The position numbers and the translations under genes were made by a program. A stretch of 44,794 nucleotides of DNA from Chitinophaga pinensis (GTDB lineage: Bacteria > Bacteroidota > Bacteroidia > UBA4408): NCBI GenBank assembly GCA_945861665.1, contig CAMAVS010000003.1, positions 337,362 through 382,155 on the forward strand. The letters are read 5' to 3'. The notes under the pieces were generated by a model, which saw only the letters and a list, made by a program, of their open reading frames with translations, did not search any database and was not told the DNA's origin. Positions 17,396 through 26,567 of the stretch are shown here, piece by piece. The number at the start of each line of letters is the position of its first letter. The first letter of the stretch is position 1.

Positions 17396-18396
17396 TAATT
17401 GATAGTAGTATAATCGCCAATACTAAGGTCGTCAGATTTTCCTTTATACTGAACATAATTACCAATCATAGAATTACTTATTTCAGAATCTTTTATTTGG
17501 GTATTATTTTGAATGATACTGTTTTTAATGGTACTGTTTTTAACAGTGCAGTTTTTTCCAATAGATATGTAGGGGCCTATCGTTGTGTTTTCTAAGAATA
17601 CATTTTCATCAACAAAACAAGGTGGAATTATCGTTGAGTTTTTTAATTGAACTGAATCTGAAACAAGGCTGTTGTTTTTGTTAAATTCTAAGATGCGTTG
17701 ATTGGTGTAAACGGTAGCATCTTTATTACCACAGTCAAGCCATTCGGATATTTTTCCTGGAACGAACAGCGTTCCCTTTTGTTTCATGTTTTCCAGGGCG
17801 TTTGTAAGCTGATATTCGCCTTTTTCCATTAGGTTATGGTCGAGTAAATATTGCAACTCCTTGTTCAAGTAATCACCATCTTTGAAATAATAAATACCAA
17901 TAATTGCTAAGTCAGATACAAATGTTTGTGGCTTTTCTACAAAATCGGTAATGATGTTGTTTTCATTTATTTTCACAACACCAAAGGCGTTTGGGTTGTC
18001 AATTTTTTGAACCCAAATAGTACCATCATTGTTCTCGTCCAATGTAAAGTCGGCTTTAAAAAGCGTATCGGCAAAAGCCACAATCACTTTTCCTTTTAAT
18101 ACACTTTTTGCACAGAGGATAGCGTGGGCAGTGCCTAAGGCTTCGTCTTGATAATGGATTGAGCCTTTTGCACCGAGACTTTCTGCTATTGCAATTAAAC
18201 TGTTTTCTGTTTCCGTTCCAAACCTTCCAATTACAAAGGCTATTTCTTCAACTTTTGATGAGCAAACTTTTGCAATATCCTCAACAAGTCTTTGTACAAT
18301 AGGTTTTCCTGCTATTGGGATTAAGGGTTTCGGCACAGTGAGTGTATGTGGGCGCATACGCTTGCCCATTCCCGCCATTGGTACAATAATTCTCAT
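17395..18396 (-). CDS. Sugar-phosphate nucleotidyltransferase with C-terminal hexapeptide helix
   Basis: A 333-residue protein. The N-terminal 230 residues are a nucleotidyltransferase fold with the signature GMGKRMRPHTLTVPKPLIPI (residues 9-28) and a Mg2+-binding aspartate in AFADTLF. The C-terminal 90 residues carry left-handed beta-helix repeats (TTIGPYISIGKNCTVKNSTI). Related enzymes couple hexose-1-phosphates to dTTP, GTP or UTP; the sugar cannot be told, and names such as RmlA or ManC would be guesses. It is the first gene of the envelope operon (nucleotidyltransferase, TPR, DUF4292, EnvC). A TAAATTTG box lies upstream on the minus strand at 18432-18425 without a clear -33 partner. Confidence 0.87.
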   Translation of the reverse strand: MRIIVPMAGMGKRMRPHTLTVPKPLIPIAGKPIVQRLVEDIAKVCSSKVEEIAFVIGRFGTETENSLIAIAESLGAKGSIHYQDEALGTAHAILCAKSVLKGKVIVAFADTLFKADFTLDENNDGTIWVQKIDNPNAFGVVKINENNIITDFVEKPQTFVSDLAIIGIYYFKDGDYLNKELQYLLDHNLMEKGEYQLTNALENMKQKGTLFVPGKISEWLDCGNKDATVYTNQRILEFNKNNSLVSDSVQLKNSTIIPPCFVDENVFLENTTIGPYISIGKNCTVKNSTIKNSIIQNNTQIKDSEISNSMIGNYVQYKGKSDDLSIGDYTTIN

Positions 18397-18567
18397 ACAA
18401 TTTTTACGTTATGCTTAAAGATGTCAAATTTACGAAAATATAGTGAGTAGAAGTATGCTTTTTTTGTTTATCGCAACATTTTTATAAAATAGCTTTATAC
18501 TCTTTTTTATAAGCAAAAAAGAGACTAACTTTAAGCACTAGAAAAACACGAACGTTATATTTTAATT

Positions 18568-19836
18568 ATGATCTTATTAATAAAGTCGGCTAGGGTTGTG
18601 AATGAAAGTTCACCTTTTAATAATAAAATAGTAGATATATTGATTGAAAACGGTGTTATTAAAAGTATTGCTCTTGATATAAAAAGTAGCAAAGAGTACG
18701 AAGAGTTTAGTGCAGAAAATTTACACGTATCGGAAGGGTGGATTGATATGCGCTGTAACTTGAATGACCCAGGTTTTGAACACAAAGAGGATCTGTTAAG
18801 CGGTTCCGCAGCTGCTGCTGCAGGTGGGTTTACTGCTGTTGTTTGTACACCTTCAACACAGCCACCCATCAATACTAAATCCCAAGTAGAGTATATTAAG
18901 AACAAATCACAAGGCTTAGCCATCGATGTCTATCCAATGGGTTGCTTATCCTATAATATGGAAGGGAAGGATATTAGTGAAATGTATGATATGCATCTTT
19001 CTGGAGCCGTTGCTTTTACAGATAATAAACGTTCGGTAGTAAATGCAGGTTTGCTTAATAGGGCTATGCTTTATGCGAATGGTTTTGATGGTTTGGTTAT
19101 AAATTATCCGGATGATGTAAGTATTTCATTGGATGGGAAAATGAATGAGGGTATTGTTAGTACATCTTTAGGATTAAAAGGGATACCGGCATTAGCAGAA
19201 GAGTTAATTGTATCACGCGACATATTTTTGACTGAATATACTGGTGGTAAAATCCATTTGGCGAGTATTTCATCCGCTACGTCAGTCCAACGAATAAGAG
19301 GAGCTAAAAATAAAAAATATCGCGTTACTGCCGATGTTGCGGCACATCAACTGTTGCTTGACGAAAGTTATTTAATGGGATTTGATTCAAATTATAAAGT
19401 AAAACCCCCATTACGAACCAAAGCGGATATATCGGCTTTGGTAGAGGGCATAAAGGATGGTACTATTGATGTGATTTGTAGCGATCATACCCCACAGGAT
19501 GTTGAAAGCAAAATAAAGGAATTTGATTTGGCATCTTTTGGCATCATTGGATTGGAAACAAGCTTTGCTGCAGCCAACACTGTACTTGCTAAAGAAGTTT
19601 CTTTGCAAAAAATAATTGATCTGATTACCACTAATCCTCGTAAAATTGTAGGACTATCATCGCCTATATTTCAAGAAGGTGAATTGGCAAATATTACACT
19701 TTTTAACCCTGCCTTAAAATGGACTTTTAGTCAATCAGATATTCGTTCGAAGTCTGCCAATACTCCTTTTGTGGGATATGAATTTATCGGTAAAGCCCTT
19801 GCAATAGTGAACAAAGGGAAATTTATAAAAAATTAG
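18568..19836 (+). CDS. Dihydroorotase-like amidohydrolase, metal site lost
   Basis: A 422-residue amidohydrolase-superfamily protein aligned along its whole length with type I dihydroorotases, for example DPGFEHKEDLLSGSAAAAAG at residues 67-86 and the GIPALAEE helix near 205. The metal ligands are gone: the DxHxH motif reads DMRCN (60-64), the HCED position reads NYPDD (179-183), HVST reads SISS (233-236), and TDHAPH reads SDHTPQ (305-310). D152 and D306 remain. It is therefore probably non-catalytic, like the pseudo-dihydroorotases that support aspartate transcarbamoylase in other bacteria, or it has a new role. The next gene, a histidine kinase, starts 2 bp after its stop. Confidence 0.85.
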   Translation: MILLIKSARVVNESSPFNNKIVDILIENGVIKSIALDIKSSKEYEEFSAENLHVSEGWIDMRCNLNDPGFEHKEDLLSGSAAAAAGGFTAVVCTPSTQPPINTKSQVEYIKNKSQGLAIDVYPMGCLSYNMEGKDISEMYDMHLSGAVAFTDNKRSVVNAGLLNRAMLYANGFDGLVINYPDDVSISLDGKMNEGIVSTSLGLKGIPALAEELIVSRDIFLTEYTGGKIHLASISSATSVQRIRGAKNKKYRVTADVAAHQLLLDESYLMGFDSNYKVKPPLRTKADISALVEGIKDGTIDVICSDHTPQDVESKIKEFDLASFGIIGLETSFAAANTVLAKEVSLQKIIDLITTNPRKIVGLSSPIFQEGELANITLFNPALKWTFSQSDIRSKSANTPFVGYEFIGKALAIVNKGKFIKN

Positions 19837-19838
19837 TT

Positions 19839-22800
19839 TTGAAAAGTATTCGTTCGGCAAAATACATTTATGTCATTGCGGCACTTTTTTTCTTCACCAC
19901 CTCTTTTTTGTATAAAACGATTAATGTTTCCTTATCGGATTCTAAAAAGTCGGTCAATAATTTTTCGCAAGTACTTGTAAAAAAGGAAAAAGAGCTTTTG
20001 GGTTATGTAAATGAATTAGCCGATGAGGCATCTGTTTTAAGTTACGATTCACTTTTTATTAAAAATACAGCAAAGTACAGTTCGCTATTTAAGAAGGAAG
20101 GCTTTGCCTTACTTGTATATGAAAATGATTCATTAAAATTTTGGACAGATAATTCGGTTCCTGTTGAAAATTATTTACAGCATATTTTTCTTAATAAGAG
20201 CGTTGTAAAGTTAAATAATGGTTGGTTTGAGTTAATCCATAAAAAGGTAGGCAACAAAGCTGTTTTGGGTCTTTTGTTACTGAAAAAGGAATATCCATAC
20301 CACAATCAATATTTAGAAGATGCTTTTCAGAATGATTTTAAAGTTCCTTCTGAAAGCAGAATTGTAGCGGGTAATTATAAGGATGAGAATGCTATTTTTA
20401 ATTATAAAAGCGAGTATTTATTTTCCCTAGAAATAGCAGGATTTAAAAATTCTGCATCTTCCATATTCTTTTTTATGCTTTGGAACTTAGCAGGAATAAT
20501 TATGCTATTATTAGCATTGCGAGAAGTTTTTACATCTATTGCAATAAAGCGAAATCCAAATCTTACTTTCATTGCACTTTGCACATTCATCTTTTTAGTA
20601 AGATACCTATCTATTCATTTTCGTCTGCCTAGGGTATTGTATGATTTAGATTTGTTTAGTCCGGAGTATTTTGCCAGCTCAAATTACAATGCTTCGTTGG
20701 CCGATTTGTTAATTAACTCATTGCTATTATTGTATTTGTCTTATGGATTTTATAAACACTTTAATTTATCGCCAATAGTATTGTTTTTTGATAAATTGAA
20801 AAAAGGAGTAGGGGCATTGGTACTCATTATTGTTTTGTTGTTTTGTTGGAGTGGTATCTGTTCAGAGTTGATAAGCTTAGTAAGAGACTCGAAAATATCA
20901 CTACAAGTGGATAATATTTTTAGCCTTGATATACTCAGTTATATTGCCTTTTTTATAATCGGATTGTTTTTGTTCTCCTTTTATTTTATTACGGAAAGGA
21001 CAATCAAAGAAATTGTGTTATTGCAATATAATATGGGTTTATTTTTGAGTGTACTCATTATAAGTTCTTTCATCACTCTACTTGCTTTTTATGCTATTGA
21101 ACATTTCTTATTACTTCATATATTATTAGCTCTGCCAATATTTTTAATTATCTATTATTGGCACAGGAATCCTACCAAGAAAAACGTTTTTGTATTGGTT
21201 GTAATTGTGGTATTGATATTTTCTTTTTCCATCAATTATATTTTAATAGCAGAACAGGATTCCAAAGAGGAATTAAATAACAAATCATTGGCTGAAAATT
21301 TAGCGGACGATAGAGACCCTGTAGCCGAAGTATTGTATTCAGATATTGAAAAAAAGTTTCTTACAGATACAATGCTGACATTTTATTTGTCGCGTCCGAT
21401 AATTGATCAAAAAGCGATTGTCAGTAGGTTAACGGAAAAATATTTTAATGGTTATTGGCAAAAATTTTCAATAAACTATTTTATATACGATTCCATTTGT
21501 CGCCCAATGGTTCAATCTGTTGAGTCGAGCAAAGATTTACATGATTATTTTGAACAAATAGCCACTACTACTGGTTTACCTACATCCCAGAAATCACTTT
21601 TTTATTTTAATCAATATATACATGGAAAAACAGGCTTGGTAGGAAAATCGAAATTAAGATATTTTAATAATGGTGTTCAAGAGCCTACGGTATTGTTTGT
21701 TCAAATTGAAACTAAGTTTGTGAACGATGAAGCGGAAGCAGGTTTTCCAGTTTTGCTATTAGATAAAGAAGTTTTAAAGGAAGTTGTAATACAAAATTAT
21801 TCCTATGCCAGATATAAGAATCATGGTTTAATGAATCACGTTGGAGATTATGAATACGATTTTAAATGTGACTTATTTGATACTGTAGGAACTGCGTATT
21901 CTGTTATTTTTGATGATAAACATAAACATTTTGTTTATAAACCTGGAACAGAAAATGATGAAATAATTGTCATTACTCGTCCGGAAAAAACGGTGTTAAA
22001 TAAGCTCACTATTTTTGCCTATCTCTTTACATTTTTTAGTGTGATGCTCCTTTTTTATTGGTCTATACGAAATGCTGTAAAAGGGGTCTTTTTTTATGAG
22101 CTGAATTTTAAAAATAAAATACAAATACTTTTTGTAACCATCGTTTTTATATCCTTGTTACTTTTTGGAAGCGCAACACTTTTTCTGCTCAATCAGCAGT
22201 ATACTAAAAAAATTGCCGAAAACTTAGATGATAAATTGAATTCGGTTTTACTTGATTTAGAACAAAAAATTGGTGATGAAAAAAGTTTGAATTTTTCATC
22301 TGATCATTATTTAACCTATTTGCTCACGCGAATAGCAACTGTTTTTTCAAACGATATTAATTTGTATGACACAAAAGGCGATTTGCTCGCTTCTTCTCAA
22401 AATAAATTGTTTGAAGAAGGACTACTTTCGCGTAAGATGAACCCTCAAGCATACAATGAGTTAATACATGAGAATCAATCGGAATATGTAAATTATGAAC
22501 AAATTGGCAAGCTGAATTTTATGTCGGCCTACATTCCGTTTTTTAATAATGAACATATTTTGCTTGCTTATATTAATTTACCTGCATTTTCAAAGCAACA
22601 AGAACTTGAAAAAGAAATTTCAACTTTGCTTGTAGCACTTATCAATATTTATGTTTTTCTTTTTGTTCTTTCGGTATTCTTAGCACTGTTTATTTCCAGT
22701 AGAATAACGGAGCCATTAAAGCTACTACAGAATAAGTTAAGTAAGATTAAATTGGGTACTACAAATGAATTGATTGAATGGAAAAATAAGGATGAAATTG

Positions 22801-23546
22801 GTAATTTAATCATTGAATATAATAGGATGATTGTAGAGCTTTCAAACAGTGCCGAAATGCATGCTAAATCAGAAAGAGAGAGTGCTTGGAGGGAAATGGC
22901 AAAGCAAGTAGCCCACGAAATAAAAAACCCACTTACTCCAATGAAATTAAGTATTCAATATTTAGAGCGTTCATGGAAAGATAATGCACCCGATTGGGAA
23001 AGCAAATTGGAGAAAGTAACGAAGACAATGGTTGAACAAATTGATACACTTACAACTATTGCGAATGAATTTTCAAACTTCGCTAAAATGCCTACTGCCA
23101 ATAATGAAAAATTAACACTTTCAAGTATAATAGATATTGCAACAGCACTTTACCAAAATGAAATTAGAATAGAAATAAATTATAATGGATGTGAGCAAAT
23201 TCAAGTTTATGCAGATAAAGAGCAACTCTTGCGTGTTTTCAATAATATTATTAAAAATGGATTGCAGGCAATAAAGGAGGGGGATGAAGGGATGATTACC
23301 ATTCGCTTATCTCGAAATGAATTGATGGTTCAGGTAGCAATAAGCGATAATGGAGTAGGTATAGAGGAAGTTCAGAAGGACAGAATATTTTTCCCGAATT
23401 TTACGACAAAATCTAGTGGTACAGGCTTAGGTTTGGCTATGGTAAAAAATATTGTTGAAATGAGCAATGGTCGTATTTGGTTTGAAACTGAAATAGGTAA
23501 GGGAACTACTTTTTTTATTGAATTACCGATAGTAATTAATCGATAA
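19839..23546 (+). CDS. Large NtrY-like sensor histidine kinase
   Basis: A 1,235-residue membrane kinase. It starts at TTG 19839; the next in-frame Met lies far downstream and would lose the first transmembrane helix (residues about 8-26). A sensor region of about 170 residues is followed by a block of seven to eight membrane helices (about 208-475), a second extracytoplasmic region (480-725), two more helices around 735 and 770, a third sensor segment, a helix near 935, and HAMP (RITEPLKLLQNKLSKIKLG). The H-box AHEIKNPLTPMKLSIQ has phospho-acceptor H1026. The ATPase boxes are NNIIKNGLQAI, DNGVGI and GTGLGLAMVKN. It is coupled to the dihydroorotase-like gene. No response regulator lies nearby. 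Confidence 0.88.
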   Translation: MKSIRSAKYIYVIAALFFFTTSFLYKTINVSLSDSKKSVNNFSQVLVKKEKELLGYVNELADEASVLSYDSLFIKNTAKYSSLFKKEGFALLVYENDSLKFWTDNSVPVENYLQHIFLNKSVVKLNNGWFELIHKKVGNKAVLGLLLLKKEYPYHNQYLEDAFQNDFKVPSESRIVAGNYKDENAIFNYKSEYLFSLEIAGFKNSASSIFFFMLWNLAGIIMLLLALREVFTSIAIKRNPNLTFIALCTFIFLVRYLSIHFRLPRVLYDLDLFSPEYFASSNYNASLADLLINSLLLLYLSYGFYKHFNLSPIVLFFDKLKKGVGALVLIIVLLFCWSGICSELISLVRDSKISLQVDNIFSLDILSYIAFFIIGLFLFSFYFITERTIKEIVLLQYNMGLFLSVLIISSFITLLAFYAIEHFLLLHILLALPIFLIIYYWHRNPTKKNVFVLVVIVVLIFSFSINYILIAEQDSKEELNNKSLAENLADDRDPVAEVLYSDIEKKFLTDTMLTFYLSRPIIDQKAIVSRLTEKYFNGYWQKFSINYFIYDSICRPMVQSVESSKDLHDYFEQIATTTGLPTSQKSLFYFNQYIHGKTGLVGKSKLRYFNNGVQEPTVLFVQIETKFVNDEAEAGFPVLLLDKEVLKEVVIQNYSYARYKNHGLMNHVGDYEYDFKCDLFDTVGTAYSVIFDDKHKHFVYKPGTENDEIIVITRPEKTVLNKLTIFAYLFTFFSVMLLFYWSIRNAVKGVFFYELNFKNKIQILFVTIVFISLLLFGSATLFLLNQQYTKKIAENLDDKLNSVLLDLEQKIGDEKSLNFSSDHYLTYLLTRIATVFSNDINLYDTKGDLLASSQNKLFEEGLLSRKMNPQAYNELIHENQSEYVNYEQIGKLNFMSAYIPFFNNEHILLAYINLPAFSKQQELEKEISTLLVALINIYVFLFVLSVFLALFISSRITEPLKLLQNKLSKIKLGTTNELIEWKNKDEIGNLIIEYNRMIVELSNSAEMHAKSERESAWREMAKQVAHEIKNPLTPMKLSIQYLERSWKDNAPDWESKLEKVTKTMVEQIDTLTTIANEFSNFAKMPTANNEKLTLSSIIDIATALYQNEIRIEINYNGCEQIQVYADKEQLLRVFNNIIKNGLQAIKEGDEGMITIRLSRNELMVQVAISDNGVGIEEVQKDRIFFPNFTTKSSGTGLGLAMVKNIVEMSNGRIWFETEIGKGTTFFIELPIVINR

Positions 23547-23571
23547 ATAGGACTACCCTAAACATCAATTC

Positions 23572-23613
23572 ATAAGTCTTGAATCATAAGTCTTGAATCT
23601 TAAGTCTTATATC
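23572..23613 (+). repeat. 14-bp tandem repeat, three copies
   Basis: ATAAGTCTTGAATC occurs twice in perfect tandem (23572-23585 and 23586-23599) and is followed by a degenerate third copy TTAAGTCTTATATC (23600-23613), with a further trace after it. It fills the gap between the stop of the kinase gene and the stop of the convergent acetyltransferase gene. No hairpin terminator is visible there. Confidence 0.75.
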
Positions 23614-23627
23614 TTGATTCTTGTATA

Positions 23628-24131
23628 TTACATATTGCTTCTAACAATCTTCCCCATCACAAAATCATCCATAAAATAATTATTTCCTATATCGGTATTA
23701 AGTAATTTTTCAATTCGGAAACCGAGTTTAAAGTAAAAATTTATCGACTTGTAATTATGCCTATTTACAGCTAATCGAACTTCTTTGCAGTTAATTAGTT
23801 GGGCTAAAAGCAAATCGAACGATTGCGTTCCAATACCTTTATTCTGTTCGGTAGTGTCAATGTAAAATTTATGAATAAAATAATTGTCGTTGTTTTCTTT
23901 AGTGAATGAAATATAACCTCTCAATACATCATTATCAGTAATTAAATAGAACTCTTGCTTTTTTTGAAGCATTTGTTCTTTCAAGCTTTCTGCCGAATAC
24001 ATTAAATGGAGCATATATTCAATTTGCTCAATGCTAATAATATCAATGTAGTGCGCTAACCAAATTTTTCTTGCTAGGTTAGCAATTTTTGTTGCGTCTT
24101 GTTCGGTGGCTTTTATAAGTTTTATATTCAT
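23628..24131 (-). CDS. GNAT family N-acetyltransferase
   Basis: A 167-residue single GNAT domain: N-terminal IKLIKATEQDATKIANLARK, strand 4 with FIHKFYIDTTEQNKGIGTQS, where NKGIGT is the acetyl-CoA pyrophosphate loop (R/QxxGxG/A variant), and the closing strand-helix NFYFKLGFRIEK. The acceptor, which may be an amino acid, small amine or protein, cannot be inferred. Its ATG overlaps the stop of the amidotransferase gene by 4 bp (ATGA), so the two are translationally coupled. It is the last gene of a three-gene run that begins with the ABC exporter. Confidence 0.85.
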   Translation of the reverse strand: MNIKLIKATEQDATKIANLARKIWLAHYIDIISIEQIEYMLHLMYSAESLKEQMLQKKQEFYLITDNDVLRGYISFTKENNDNYFIHKFYIDTTEQNKGIGTQSFDLLLAQLINCKEVRLAVNRHNYKSINFYFKLGFRIEKLLNTDIGNNYFMDDFVMGKIVRSNM

Positions 24132-24694
24132 TGGGTAATCCAGTTTTTTAATAATTGCTCTCCATATGGAGTCAGTATTGATTCGGGATGAAATTGAACC
24201 CCTTTAATATCTAATTTAGTATGACTCAATGCCATTACATTATTGTCATTATCAATAGCAGTTACCAAAAAGTCAAAAGGCAATGTATTCTGTTGTATCA
24301 CCCAAGAATGATATCTGCCTGCTAAAAAGGATTTGGGTATGTTTTTAAATAAAATATCTTCTTCTATTATTTTTATAGGACTTGCAACACCGTGAAAAAC
24401 TGTTTTTAAATTTATAAGTGTAGCACCAAATACTTCACCAATAGCCTGCATTCCTAAACAAACACCAAATATGCTTTTAGTGCTGCTGTATTCTTTAATA
24501 AGGTTGTTTAATATACCAGCATTGTCAGGTAGTCCAGGACCTGGTGAAAGCACTATTTTATCGTATTTTTTTATTTCTTCCAGTTTTATTTCATCGTTTC
24601 TGAATACATCTATTTCAGCATTGCTAACCTTTTCAATGCAATGAACTAGGTTGTAAGTGAAGCTATCATAGTTGTCTAATACGAGTACTTTCAT
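24128..24694 (-). CDS. Anthranilate/aminodeoxychorismate synthase glutamine amidotransferase subunit (TrpG/PabA)
   Basis: A 188-residue class I glutamine amidotransferase. The opening VLDNYDSFTYNLVH is the TrpG/PabA signature, GPGLPDNAG the oxyanion region, and the triad is the cysteine of FGVCLGMQAIG near residue 80 plus the H and E of VQFHPES near 170. It supplies ammonia to a chorismate-using synthase for tryptophan or folate. The partner subunit (trpE or pabB) is not in the window, so which pathway it serves is open; many bacteria use one such subunit for both. It lies 9 bp after the ABC exporter. Confidence 0.88.
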   Translation of the reverse strand: MKVLVLDNYDSFTYNLVHCIEKVSNAEIDVFRNDEIKLEEIKKYDKIVLSPGPGLPDNAGILNNLIKEYSSTKSIFGVCLGMQAIGEVFGATLINLKTVFHGVASPIKIIEEDILFKNIPKSFLAGRYHSWVIQQNTLPFDFLVTAIDNDNNVMALSHTKLDIKGVQFHPESILTPYGEQLLKNWITQ

Positions 24695-24703
24695 AGCACA
24701 AAT

Positions 24704-26506
24704 TTAGTTTTTACTTTTTAACGCATCGTCTTCCATCAATTGTGCTTCGTAAAGTTGCTTATAAAAACCATTGTTGTTAAAGAGCAATTTACTGTGCGAA
24801 CCCTCTTCAACTATTCTTCCATTGTCGAGCACTATAATATGTGAAGCTTGTTTTACGGAGGATACCCTATGACTTATAATGAGTGTGGTTTTTCCTTTCA
24901 TTAAACGCGCTAAATTTTTCAATATAGTATCTTCTGTTTCCGTATCTACTGCCGATAAGCAATCATCAAATAACAATATTTGGGGCTGTTTAACAATTGC
25001 ACGGGCAATGGAAATACGTTGCTTTTGTCCGCCCGATAAGGTAATTCCTCGTTCTCCTACCAATGTGTTAAAGCCGTCTGGGAAGTTTGTAATATTGTCA
25101 TAAATCGCAGCATCTTTCGCAGCTTGCTCTATGTTTTCTTTTTGAATATTTTCTTTTAGTCCGAATGCAATATTGTTAGCAATGGTGTCAGAAAATAAAA
25201 ATGCTTCTTGCGGCACATATCCTATGGAACTTCTTAGCGCATTCAAATTCCATTCTTTTATGTTTTTATTATCAATAAAAATTTGCCCAGCAGAAGTATC
25301 GTACATTCTGCAAAACAAGGAAGCGATGGTTGATTTTCCCGATCCTGTTTTTCCAATTATTGCAAGAGATTCACCCGCTTCAATAGTGAAGGAAACATTT
25401 TGCAAAGCTTTTATATTGGAGTCTTCGTAAGTGAAATTTACATTTTTAAATTCCACTTTCCCTTTTACTTCCATCTTATCCTCAGTGGGATTAACTATTT
25501 GAGGCTTTGTTTGTAAAAATTCATTGATGCGTTTTTGTGAAGCAGAAGCTCGTTGAATAATGGAAGTTACCCAGCCAATAGCTGTTACGGGCCAAGTAAG
25601 CATATTTACATACAATACAAATTCAACAATATTTCCAATGCTAATTTGTCCGTTGATGGTTTGTAAGCCACCAATATATATTGTAAGCAATGTGCTTAAG
25701 CCTATCAAAATAATAATTAAAGGTTGAAAAACAGCATCAGTTCTTACCAAGTCAAGTGAAAGAAATTTGTATTTTTTTGATTCTTCTTCAAAAGCCTTTG
25801 CTGATGAATCCTCACGGTTAAATGCTTTTAGTACTCTTATGCCAGAAAATGCTTCTTGTGTGAAGGATGAAAGTTTTGAAATTTGCCTTTGTATTCCTTC
25901 GCTTTTTTTATTGATTACACTACTTACAGCATATACACCAATGGAAAGAAAGGGTAAGGGAAGAATTACATACAATGTTAACATAGGACTAATGCTTAGC
26001 ATAATGCTAATTACAAGAACAAATGTTACTATAAGGTTGATGCTGTACATTATAGCCGGACCAATATACATTCGTACTTGACTAACATCTTCACTTATTC
26101 GAGCCATCAAATCACCTGTATTGTTTCGCTTATAAAAACCGAGTTCCAATTGTTGGTAATGGTTAAATATTTCGTTCTTTAAATCGTACTCAATGAGGCG
26201 CGACATAACGATAATGGTTTGGCGCATAAAAAACATAAACAACCCTTTTAATAGTGTAGATCCTAATATAAGGAGTAGAAAAAACAAAAAAACGTGGGTA
26301 TAGTTTTTAAAAAGTATTTGTTGCAAATTGGAAGCATCAAATTGTTGGTGTATTTGATTTGATTCGGCAACGTAATCAATAGCTATCCGCGTTATTTGTG
26401 CTGGATAAACAGCAAACAAATTTGAAACTGTAATGAAGAGGATTCCAGCCAAAAAGCGCCATTTATATTTTACGAAATACTTGTTTATATGTTTTAAAGC
26501 GTCCAA
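24704..26506 (-). CDS. ABC exporter, fused membrane and ATPase domains (MsbA-like)
   Basis: A 600-residue half-transporter. Residues about 18-310 form a type IV (ABC exporter) membrane domain with six helices, including IARISEDVSQVRMYIGP-type coupling regions. The nucleotide-binding domain has Walker A GKTGSGKST at 385-393, signature LSGGQ at 490-494, Walker B ILLFDD followed by CLSAVDTETE, and the switch histidine in LIISHRVS. It should work as a homodimer or heterodimer exporting a lipid or peptide; an MsbA-like lipid role is possible but not shown. The amidotransferase gene follows at 9 bp with no functional link apparent. Confidence 0.9.
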   Translation of the reverse strand: MDALKHINKYFVKYKWRFLAGILFITVSNLFAVYPAQITRIAIDYVAESNQIHQQFDASNLQQILFKNYTHVFLFFLLLILGSTLLKGLFMFFMRQTIIVMSRLIEYDLKNEIFNHYQQLELGFYKRNNTGDLMARISEDVSQVRMYIGPAIMYSINLIVTFVLVISIMLSISPMLTLYVILPLPFLSIGVYAVSSVINKKSEGIQRQISKLSSFTQEAFSGIRVLKAFNREDSSAKAFEEESKKYKFLSLDLVRTDAVFQPLIIILIGLSTLLTIYIGGLQTINGQISIGNIVEFVLYVNMLTWPVTAIGWVTSIIQRASASQKRINEFLQTKPQIVNPTEDKMEVKGKVEFKNVNFTYEDSNIKALQNVSFTIEAGESLAIIGKTGSGKSTIASLFCRMYDTSAGQIFIDNKNIKEWNLNALRSSIGYVPQEAFLFSDTIANNIAFGLKENIQKENIEQAAKDAAIYDNITNFPDGFNTLVGERGITLSGGQKQRISIARAIVKQPQILLFDDCLSAVDTETEDTILKNLARLMKGKTTLIISHRVSSVKQASHIIVLDNGRIVEEGSHSKLLFNNNGFYKQLYEAQLMEDDALKSKN

Positions 26507-26535
26507 TTATGCTGGTTTTTCGATGAAATTAAATT

Positions 26536-26567
26536 TTTGTTATCAATAATAAATAATATTATATTTG
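26536..26567 (+). promoter_or_regulatory. Promoter of the leucine-dehydrogenase-type gene
   Basis: TTTG (26536-26539) is followed by 20 bp and TATATTTG (26560-26567), an almost ideal Bacteroidota sigma-ABfr promoter. Transcription would start near 26574, giving a leader of about 80 nt before the ATG at 26657. I see no strong hairpin in that leader. Confidence 0.75.

Noticed and set aside
18555-18923. A 122-codon minus-strand frame over the start of the dihydroorotase-like gene
   Set aside because: Antisense shadow of a well-conserved protein; no recognisable domain.
23572-23613. CRISPR-like array
   Set aside because: The 14-bp units are directly adjacent without spacers and no cas genes are present.
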